A stretch of DNA of 64,000 bases from assembly GCA_021292105.1 (NCBI GenBank), contig CM037857.1, forward strand, positions 36,897,932 through 36,961,931, given 5' to 3'. Source of the DNA: Anadara kagoshimensis. Taxonomy: Eukaryota; Mollusca; Bivalvia; Arcoida; Arcidae. This document shows, one piece after another, positions 12,801 to 24,800 of the stretch; position 1 is the stretch's first letter, and each line of letters starts with the position of its first letter. The notes under the pieces are model-generated. The model saw only the letters and a program-made list of their open reading frames with translations. It had not been told where the DNA came from and made no database searches. The position numbers and the translations under genes are program-made.

Positions 12801-15800
12801 TTGTAACATAACAACCTGTCCCTCTGACTTAAAAATTTCGAGGACAATTCCAAGAGTTAAATTAGATTGAAAGTTGATTGTGTGTGACATCGCAAAAATC
12901 TGAAATGTAAACATCACAATGAGCTGTGATATGTTGTCATGGCTTCGTGTGACATGTGATGTGACACTATGAAATATTACATAGACTACTTGGCAATGTT
13001 AGGAGAATCAAGTACATCCTTTTTCATTGAAAGATGATTTTGTTCTAGTCTTCTTACTTGTGTAAAGAAAAATTCAAGCCTTGTTTGGTTGATTTTTTAA
13101 CATGACTGTTAAGAAAAATCATCTCCTGATTTTAGAAGGGTAAGAATATTTTATTTCTTCTGAAAAATTAAAGTATTCTGGCAAGAAAAATACCTACGAT
13201 GTGAACATATTCCCCCAGCATCATTTATTCTTGCTGAAGCGATGTAAGCCAGTCCAAGTTTTCCTGGAAAAGACTGGAACGTGAAAAGATGGGCCAGGCA
13301 GTGTTTCACTCTCTTTACATAATCATCACCAAATATCTGTAAATATATATATAAGTCCATATCATAAATAAAACTATAAAAAATCCTATTTTCTGAATAA
13401 CCGACTATTATTCCCGAAATATAACTTTTGTGATTCTTTTGCTAAAACCATTTCATCACTATAAACTATTGCAATATTAACTTAAGCCGAATATTTGGTA
13501 TCAATAATATAATTTTATAAAATATAATTATGTTGATTTACTTTTGCTATTATTTTTTACATGAAACATGCTAAATTAATCACAAGCGATTAAAGATGGT
13601 TACAGTATATTGGGACAATTGGTCACTAAACTGTGTTGAAATAAATAAATAAAGTTGAAGATTTCAACACAACCCAGAACTTTCTGTTACAGGTGCCCTG
13701 AAATACCTAGACCGGTTTCTTTGTAATGGGAACTTATCAGTTGACTATTTGGGGAGATAATTTTTTTAGATTTTTAGGGGTGAAGTTTGTTCGGGTATAT
13801 CTAGGGAGTGACACGAGTGTATTGGTGGACTAAGACATTAGATGGACACGCCTCAGTCCTTCACTGTACTTACATCTAGTAATCAATCCATGTCAGTTTT
13901 TCTATTTTCTTGACTATAATGATTGTTACTAGGGAGTGACGTGAGTGTATTGGTGGGTGGAGACATTAGATGGACACACATACTTACATCTAGTAACCAA
14001 TCCATGTCAGTTTTTCTGTTATCTTGATTATAATGATTGTTACTAGGGAGTGACGTGAGTGTATTGGTGGGTGGAGACATTAGATGGACACGCATACTTA
14101 CATCTAGTAATCAATCCATGTCAGTTTTTCTGTTATCTTGATTATAATGATTGTTACTAGGGAGTGACGTGAGTGTATTGGTGGGTGGAGACATTAGATG
14201 GACACGCATACTTACATCTAGTAACCAATCCATGTCAGTTTTTCTGTTATCTTGATTGTAATGATTGTTACTAGGGAGTGACGTGAGTGTATTGGTGGGT
14301 GGAGACATTAGATGCATCTAGTAACCAATCCATGTCAGTTTTCTGTTATCTTGATTGTTATGATTGTAACTAGGAGTGATGTGAGTGTATTGGTGGGTGG
14401 AGACATTAGATGGACACACATACTTACATCTAGTAACCAATCCATGTCAGTTTTTCTATTATCTTTATTGTTATGATTGTTACTAGGGAGTGACGTGAGT
14501 GTATTGGTGGGTGGAGACATTAGATGGACACACATACTTACATCTAGTAACCAATCCATGTCAGTTTTTCTGTTATCTTGATTATAATGATTGTTACTAG
14601 GGAGTGACGTGAGTGTATTGGTGGGTGGAGACATTAGATGGACACGCATACTTACATCTAGTAATCAATCCATGTCAGTTTTTCTGTTATCTTGATTATA
14701 ATGATTGTTACTAGGGAGTGACGTGAGTGTATTGGTGGGTGGAGACATTAGATGGACACACATACTTACATCTAGTAACCAATCCATGTCAGTTTTCTGT
14801 TATCTTGATTATAATGATTGTTACTAGGGAGTGACGTGAGTGTATTGGTGGGTGGAGACATTAGATGGACACACATACTTACATCTAGTAACCAATCCAT
14901 GTCAGTTTTTCTGTTATCTTGATTATAATGATTGTTACTAGGGAGTGACGTGAGTGTATTGGTGGGTGGAGACATTAGATGGACACGCATACTTACATCT
15001 AGTAATCAATCCATGTCAGTTTTCTGTTATCTTGATTATAATGATTGTTACTAGGGAGTGACGTGAGTGTATTGGTGGGTGGAGACATTAGATGGACACG
15101 CATACTTACATCTAGTAACCAATCCATGTCAGTTTTTCTGTTATCTTGATTGTTATGATTGTAACTAGGGAGTGACGTGAGTGTATTGGTGGGTGGAGAC
15201 ATTAGATGGACACGCATACTTACATCTAGTAACCAATCCAAGTCAGTTTTTCTGTTATCTTGATTGTAATGATTGTTACTAGGGAGTGACGTGAGTGTAT
15301 TGGTGGGTGGAGACATTAGATGGACACGCATACTTACATCTAGTAACCAATCCAAGTCAGTTTTTCTGTTATCTTGATTGTAATGATTGTTACTAGGGAG
15401 TGACGTGAGTGTATTGGTGGGTGGAGACATTAGATGCATCTAGTAACCAATCCATGTCAGTTTTTCTGTTATCTTGATTGTTATGATTGTAACTAGTGAT
15501 GTGAGTGTATTGGTGGGTGGAGACATTAGATGGACACACATACTTACATCTAGTAACCAATCCATGTCAGTTTTCTATTATCTTTATTGTTATGATTGTT
15601 ACTAGGGAGTGACGTGATTGTATTGGTGGGTGGAGACATTAGATGGACACGCATACTTACATCTAGTAACCAATCCATGTCAGTTTTTCTATTATCTTGA
15701 TTATAATGATTGTTACTTTGTGTTGGCTCATTATGAACTACCACCTAAAATAGAAAAATTCAAATAATAAACTTAATATAGTATTATGTAGGTACCAGGA

Positions 15801-18800
15801 GAATAGCTGGACAGTTAAACTGATAACAGAGTCTCTGTACTATAACTGTTACATTGATGACAAGAGAATTTCTGGACCACAACTACTAAACTGATAACAG
15901 GAGAGTCACTTGACATGTTAGTTGCCACACAACTACTAAACTGATAACAGGAGAGTCACTTGACATGTTAGTTGCCACACAACTACTAAACTGATAACAG
16001 GAGAGTCACTTGACATGTTAGTTGCCACACAACTACTAAACTGATAACAGGAGAGTCACTTGACATGTTAGTTGCCACACAACTACTAAACTGATAACAG
16101 GAGAGTCACTTGACATGTTAGTTGCCACACACTTACTAAACTGATAACAGGAGAGTCACTTGACATGTTAGTTGCCACACAACTACTAACTGATAACAAA
16201 AGAGTCACTAGACATGTTAGTTGCCACACACTTACTAAACTAATAACAGGAGAGTCACTAGACATGTTAGTTGCCACACAACTACTAAACTGATAACAGG
16301 AGAGTCACTTGACATGTTAGTTGCCACACACTTACTAAACTGATAACAGGAGAGTCACTTGACATGTTAGTTGCCACACACTTACTAAACTGATAACAGG
16401 AGAGTCACTTGACATGTTAGTTGCCACACAACTACTAAACTGATAACAAAAGAGTCACTAGACATGTTAGTTGCCACACACTACACTAATAACAGGAGAG
16501 TCACTAGACATGTTAGTTGCCACACAACTACTAAACTGATAACAAGAGTCACTAGACATGTTAGTTGCCACACAACTACTAAACTGATAACAGGAGAGTC
16601 ACTTGACATGTTAGTTGCCACACACTTACTAAACTGATAACAAGAGTCACTGGACATGTTAGTTGCCACACAACTACTAAACTGATAACAGGGGAGTCAC
16701 TAGACATGTTAGTTGCCACACAACTACTAAACTGATAACAGGAGAGTCACTTGACATGTTAGTTGCCACACACTTACTAAACTGATAACAGGAGAGTCAC
16801 TAGACACGTAAGTTGCCACACACTTACTAAACTGATAACAGGAGAGTCACTAGACATGTTAGTTGGCACACAACTGCTAAACTGATTACAGGAGAGAAAC
16901 TGGACATGTAAGTTGCCACACACTTACTACACTGATAACAGGAGAGTCACTTGACATGTTAGTTGCCACACAACTACTTAACTGATTACAGGAGAGTCAC
17001 TAGACATGTTAGTTGCCACACAACTGCTAAACTGATTACAGGAGAGTCACTAGACATGTTAGTTGCCACACAACTGCTAAACTGATTACAGGAGAGTCAC
17101 TAGACAGTACTGAAGATACTGGAACTATCATTTAAATTTGTAATGGAAAATGACTGTCTAGCATATTCACAGATAAAAGTCATTTTACAGGAAACAGACA
17201 AACTATGTAATGCTTCTCTACAAATATTATGGGCAATCATGTAATACAGTAAAGCTATTGATCATCAATATTACAGTATCACATTGTATCATACAGAAAA
17301 AATACAACAGGAGGATGGCAAGTTAAACACAAAGTTGCCTGGTTTTAAACATTCTACGTTTGGCTATATTGCATTAAGAATGTTATGCAGTTTATCAAGA
17401 GGGTTCTTAACAATGGGCATCATTCTTTGTGTGTTCATGGATCCCAGATTTTAAAATCACATTAGAGAAGCAACTTGGAAATGTCTATAAATGAAAAGAA
17501 GCTTAAGAATTAATTGAAAATTATACAGTGTTTTCACGATCAATTAGGACTAACAAAATCAAGGTGGTACATGTAGAACAAAACAGACTTTTTCCTATTA
17601 AAACAAATATCAATTAAATCTATATTTTTAAAGTTCACGTATGATTCAGATGAACACTTTTTGGAAAATATGGCTAAAAACCATTACCTTATAAACAATA
17701 TATATTAAGAAGATGCTACCTCCTAATTTTAAGATGTCTAGAAGTACACATTAAACACATAGTGACTTACCTCTGCTATTTCAAATCCTAAATTTTTCAA
17801 TGTTGAAGAATCATCAGGCCAACTTGTTTTTGTGTATATGTTGTTTATATTGTTAATCATACTTATCTGCAAATACAGTACAAAAACCATGATACAGTCA
17901 TTAAACAAAAGTATCAGCACTTTTTTTCATCCAGTATATATGTGAAATCAACTACTTTTCCAAAATATTATCCATGAAGTTATGATGACTTAATTTATTC
18001 CTGGATCAATTTTGATAATATCTTTACTGTAATAAGCAAAATTAATGGTTGATTTTTCTTGAATTTTGACATTTTTCTCTACCTTTTTATGATTTTTATT
18101 GTCCAAAACCTTAACTATAAGAACACAAGTGTCATGGTTGGGACTGCTGGGTTTACTTGCAATTTTACAATTGTTTTAATACATCAATGTATAAGTTTTA
18201 AGGGAGATAAGTCAATAACTTGAGAAGTGTCAGGACAAGTGACTTATCTCCCTTAGACTATGATCAACAAATGAAAAAAATGAAAAAAGTTTAACATACC
18301 CTTGCTACAGTAACATGTCTTTATTACTGTATAATGAGAATATTTGTTATGTATTCATATTCATCATTTTAATGATCACATCCTAACATAAAATGAACGT
18401 TAACAAAGAATATAAACATATGATCATTTTTATTGTTTTATTGACATTAGTAACCTTGGAGATCAGAGTAATAGTACAATTCTAATAACATGGCTTTATT
18501 ACACATTAATTTTGGGACAGATTTTACAAGTATGATTTTTAGAAAAAAAATATATAAAGTTAACAGTCTGTCTTTGGTATACCCAGAGTTCATTCTATAA
18601 GGAGTTGTGGGGCCATTGATCCAATATTTGCCAAATGACCCACCCCATTGTTAAGGCCTAAGCGGATTGTATTTAACATTACATGAATATAAAAAATATT
18701 GATGTTATGGTGTTAAGAGTGAAGTTTTTGAAACTGGTCCCTTTAAAAAAATCCTAGAATGAACACTGTATACTATAAATATTTGATCAAAGCAAACATG

Positions 18801-21800
18801 TTTACATACCAAATATTCAGCTGTTCTGTGTTCATTTCCGCCTCCAATTCCATCATGAAAGTAGTGATCTGCGACCAGTGATAACCTGCATACCGTATGT
18901 GTTCCGACATAAGGTAAAGATCTCTTATAACGACCTATAAATACACATATACAATAATTATCATTAATCTATGGATGGAAAAGGTATTTTACAGCAACCT
19001 ACATCATAATTAATGTCATAGATTTTCTCAAGGCAAAGTGCAAAATCTACTACAATAAGTAATACCGTTAACTAAAATGTGGTTCAATTCAAAAGTGTCC
19101 ACCTAAACTAACCCCAAATGGGAATCACGAATCATGTGCACGATCAAAATAAAATAGCTACTGGCACAATTACTACACCAAAAGATTGTTTCTGTAACAT
19201 TTCATTCAGATCTGTTTAGTGGTTTTAGAAGCAGACAAACGTGTGCAGAAGAAAAGGAGTGAAACTATATGTTCCACCACTTTGTTTGTAGGACACAATA
19301 AAATCTGGAGATAAACAACTTCAAATTAAGTAAAACTGTTTGTTAAACAAAGAAAAAACGCTTATGTTTTTAATCAAATATTAACTTCATATCCATTCAT
19401 AATTAGATACTTTACCTGAATGTTCATCTTCGTCGTTGTCATGCATAAAGGGAGACAACTTAATATCATCTTCAAAATCTGCCACTTCTTTTGATTTTAA
19501 TTTTTTCTTGCTGAATCACAAAAACTTTTTCTGGAAAGAATAGTTATATAATATGTATTATTAACAGTCTTAATCATGCAATGTAATCATTTCAGAAAAT
19601 AAAAACATCCACCAATCTTCCAAAGCTTATTTACCAATACAAAATCTCATTATTTAACTAGTAGTAGTAACCCTTGTATAATGTCAAAAATATATGTTTG
19701 TGTAAAGGGTAATCAATCTAGAACTGTCTCTTAAGAGCCAAATACCCCCAACCCCAACACTGACCTTCTGACCTGACCACACCAATTTGGTATCACATCG
19801 CCTCATTTTGGTTTACATTTGTGCCAAGTTTGATCAAAATCTATACATAGACATGGAGGGTATGGAGCGGACAGGATATTCAGACAGACAGACATACAGA
19901 GAGACCTATACCCCTGTAAACTTCATTTGTGGGGGTACATGATAGGGATTTACAGTAAAATCTTGAAAAACTATTTTCTCCTGAAACCTCAATATCAAAA
20001 AGAAAAGGTTAACAACATCACTCAATCAATCACTCAATGAATCAAATACAGATATTGTCAACATACTTGCCCGTCGTTCCTTGTAACATTCCATTAGGTG
20101 TCCATTTAAGATCAGATTGACGATAAGCTATCATGTCATGGTCTGGTGAAGAATCCAGGTGTCTCCATGATGGCTAAAATAACACAAAATAACGTAAGAT
20201 ACTATAAGAGTGCATGAAACTATATTAAGTCTAAAGAAATTGTAAATACATGTATTAACATTTTATGGGTACTTTGTGGAAGAATTCACTAGAATTTGCA
20301 ATCAATTTTACTTTTGACAAACAAGAACTTTTTTCTGAAAATATCACTACATATTCACATAGTGACAAAGAATTGTGCTGCAGTGTATGGTGCACAGAAA
20401 GCCAAAGCATGACCGACACATGACATTCTGTAAAACAGAAGGCTAAAAGGGCCGTAAGAACAATCCAATCACTATGCAGAAAACAACAAATAAAAAAAAT
20501 AAATATAAATGTAGTCTGTTATGAAAACATGGCTTTGTGTTTTTTGTTGACAGTTTCTTCACAACTATTCAGGCTGATCAATTCGACAGATTTATCTGTT
20601 TTTGACAGATTTGTACCATTAAAATGGAAAAACAGAAGGATAAAATGAAACGGTCAAACTAGGCAGATTCTGACCATTTTGACATTTTTTTTATTAAAAG
20701 TACTAAAAATTCAGGGTTTATGTATGGAAATTGTACCAAAATCAAACACATAACAATAAAAAAGTACCTAAATGGCAACCTTGCACACTAAAAATGTTCT
20801 GATCTGGACAAATAAATAAATTTGATTGGTTAGCCTAACTATTTGTTGACAATTTCTCTACAACTACTGGGTTGATTTCACTTTTAAAACTTTTTTTGCA
20901 TAACCTATGCTGGTGCTTCAAAAATAGAACAAAAAGTGAAATTCTCAATGTTTTACCTAAGGACCCATTTTTGCATATGGACGGTCAAATGAATAAACAC
21001 TGAATTTCACTAGATGTGAAACACACTGCCCAAACCCTGTATCATAAAATGATAGGGTATAAACCACTGAATTTCACTAGATCATCTAGATGTGAAAACA
21101 CACTGCCCAAACCCTGTATCAAAAATGATAGGGTATAAACACTGAATTTCACTAGATGTGAAACACACTGCCCAAACCCTGTATCAAAAATGATAGGTAT
21201 AAACACTGAATTTCACTAGATGTGAAACACACTGCCCAAACCCTGTATCATAAAATGATAGGGTATAAACACTGAATTTCACTAGATGTAAAAACACACT
21301 GCCCAAACCCTGTATCATAAAATGATAGGGTATAAACACTGAATTTCACTAGATGTGAAACACACTGCCCAAACCCTGTATCAAAAATGATAGGGTATAA
21401 AAACCTTAAGTTTAAGCTTACAGTCAAAATATTTGAATTGTATTACCTCAACAAAATACATATCTCATCAGTATGATACTGGCTGTCAATAAATCGTTCT
21501 CCAAGTGGACACTGACCCGTGATCTTTTGTCATCTACAATAAACCATACACCAAATTTACAGTAATGTTATCATTTATACAAGAGGGCCATGACAGCTCT
21601 GGACACTTAAACTGACAAACATTTGTATTTTGGCTCGATTGGAATAATGCTAACTTAGTCCCTTTCAGTATATTTGAAGTAGAAGACAAATTTCTTAAAT
21701 AAGCAGCAAGTATGGAGTAACATGTACATGCAAAAACATATTCACAAAAGGAAGTAGGAGATAAACTTAATCCAAATCCAAAAAGAAGCAGACAACTTCT

Positions 21801-24800
21801 GTCACCTGGCTGACTTCATTGAAACTGTTGTAACCTCCAAATGTTGAAAATGTTTCTCAATAGTTTGAAGTTAAATGGATTGACCTAGTGACATTATATG
21901 TTGAAACAACTTCTATATAATAGCCACAAGTAAAACTTTATCCCAATTGTTCTTTATTCATGCTATTTCAACCTGTATGTAAAAACCACCTGTCCATATA
22001 TGGACATAAAGGCCATGTTTATTAATTCCCTTGAGTGGCTTTTAAAGTTTTAAAGACAGGTTTGAATATATATGTACTTAATTTCACAGGTTCAATTTTT
22101 TGCAGTTTGCTACTTGTGTCAACCCTTTCCCAGGGAGTTATATTCACAAATCAATCTGATTTCTGAAATTGACTATAAGGTCGAAAATATTTATTATTTT
22201 ACACATGGTACACATACTTATTTTGCCGGGAAATTTCTGACCACAAAAAAAGTGAAAATTAGTACAGTCAAACCTGCCATAAAGGTCATCTCTATATAAA
22301 GGCCACCTGCTTTTAAAGGCCAGTTTAATTTTATTCCTATTGTTCTTTATTCAGTTTATTTGAACCTGTATATAAGGGGAAACTGTCTATAAAGGCCACT
22401 TTAACTTGTTCCCTAGTGTGGCCTTTATAGACAGGTTTGACTGTACACTGCGAATAAAACTACACTAATTGTATTTGACAAAGTGATCTAATTACTGACT
22501 GAAATTGAAAATAACCCACACATGAACACTGAACAACTGATGACTAAAATTAAATCACTTAGATGACTAACTTGTGCACTTTGTGCTAAGGTGAGCAAGA
22601 GAAGAAAACGAGAATCTTATCCGTTAGAAAGTGACTTTACCACATTGTACTCACCTTTCAAAGTCCCAGACATAAACTTTGTATGATCAATTTCAAATGG
22701 AATGTCACTTCCGTTGCCACTGACAACAGAAGCTTTAAAATCATGTGACAGTATTGTAGATTGCTTCAAATACATATGGAAAAATCTGTAAAATAAAATA
22801 TAACAACAATAATGATAGGTTAAAACATTTATTTTATTTCTTGTTACCTGTAACATGAAAATATAAGAACCATAATGATTGGTTAAAACATTAATTCAGT
22901 TTCTAGCTTTCTTTCTTTAACTTTATCTGATATGTAATTTCTATCTGGTGATTTTTTCTGAAATATTGCAATATACATATTGCATTTTGATTCTCTTCCC
23001 AATACTCATTCCTACCTGCCATCCATAAATTAATTACACATGTCTAAAACTAAACCAGATAAATATAAATTTATATACACATGTAGTTGCCTGTGGATAG
23101 CAATTGTATGTCAAAATTGTAATGGCATAGATAGGCTTCTGACAAAGTTTCAGTAAAATCACCTTAGTAGTTTAAAGGTAAAAAGAGGTCTTCCTGACAC
23201 ATGCACATAAATATATGCACACCTGCTATTCTAAAATCTTCCACTAGACACTGGACCAAAAGCCAAATACTATAACTGATCCAAGTACAAAAACTGATGG
23301 CCTCAGAGTGGCTTCAGTGAGACAGTGGCCTTAGCCTGATGGTGTAATTACAAATCATGGCCCCAGATTCACAATTATTTCTTAACTATGATTTTTCCTG
23401 AGCTTAAATCAGGCAAATTTGAAATTCAAATAATTTGGTTACTTTTCAAGATATTCATTTAATTAATGTTTTATTTTGTAGATCATTCAGAAATGACTGT
23501 GAAACCAGGTCATTATGCTGTAGATACAAACCTTCCAAGTGTGAAAAAAGTAATCTCATGTAAATGTGAGGATGGATTAGGATCAACACTTCTTCTGACA
23601 CGAGTTGTTACATCTGACAGTTTCATGGTCTCATAGTAATGAAGATCATTCATAATGTTGCCTATAATGGAAAAAGTTTAGTACTACATAATACTATACC
23701 TTAAAGTAAACCTTATTGTAAAAGTATGGAACTAACTTTGGTTTGTACAAAACCTTCAAAGTGTACATGTTTATGGTTCATGTTTAGATAGTAAATGTTT
23801 ACAAATTCTGTAAATGTCAACAGGTGTTGCTAATGTGTAACGAAATTCAGACAGAAAATGAAAAATAATATCTTTAAAGAGGTGGTTATCAACACATCTG
23901 AACTAGGTAAGAAACGGCCCTTTTAGCATTTCTATACCGGTAACTATGATGTATTTTTAACTGGAACATTTATAACTGGAAGTGCATTTTTAAGAACTTA
24001 TAACTTTTTTTTTCGCATGACAGATTTTTTTCCCGCACGACAGATCTTTAGAAATATAAGTTTACTGTAACTGTTCAAAATTTTAAGTCCCCCTACTTAG
24101 AAATGAATCCCCGCGGCCATTTTTCCAAAAAGGTCATTAATTTTACTCGATTTTAAGCCAGTTTCTAGGCAAACAAATGAAAAATGCATGCAGGATGTTA
24201 TAGTCATAAAAACGCTTAGGCGCTCTATCCCCCGATTGGACGATTTCGATTTATCCCCCGTTTCGGGCGGATCCCAGACCTGTTGAACTCACAGAGGTGA
24301 CATCTTATCCATTAGGCCACTGCTGCAGTATAGTATTTTATGAAAGTTCAAGATGCTCTTGATGAGATATTATGTCATTTGTATAAAAAACAGTGGCGGA
24401 TCCAGCTTTGCCCCGACACAGCTAATTGTCAATCAACCAGCGTATTGACCAGTTAATTAGTTGTACTGATTAATTACAGTTGAACTTCGATAACTCGAAC
24501 TTCGATATCTCGAATACCACGGATAACTCGAAGTAATTAATTTGACCCGACCGGTTTTCTATATAAACTATATAAATACAACCTCGATAACTCAAACACC
24601 TATAACTCTAATACCCCCGATAACTCGAAGTAATGTTAAGGTGCAAAATTAAAAATTATAGGAAAAACAACCTTCTAAAACTCGAAATATTTTTAACAAT
24701 GGGTGACCAATAGAATGTTTCAGTGAGAACACGGTAATTAATCGACAATTAGCTATAATATAATCGGTATAATCCGATTAATGATTGGAGAAGTAGTACG

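Noticed and set aside
13883-15744. Several minus-strand frames reading VHLMSPPTNTLTSLPSNNHY repeats
   Set aside because: Translations of the 114-bp array read through donor and spacer; they are by-products of the repeat except for exon 9 itself.
16086-16669. Minus-strand frames reading MATNMSSDS/VISLV repeats
   Set aside because: Translations of the 50-bp minisatellite, frame changes with every unit-length variant.
9330-17105. CRISPR-like arrays
   Set aside because: Repeats are contiguous or separated by spacers that are themselves repeated; no unique spacers, no cas genes, animal genomic context. They are minisatellites.
20207-20993. Search for an extra ADAM17-like prodomain exon carrying a cysteine switch
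   Set aside because: No segment with splice sites, correct phase and a PxVCG-like peptide was found; neighbouring exons already join in phase without it.
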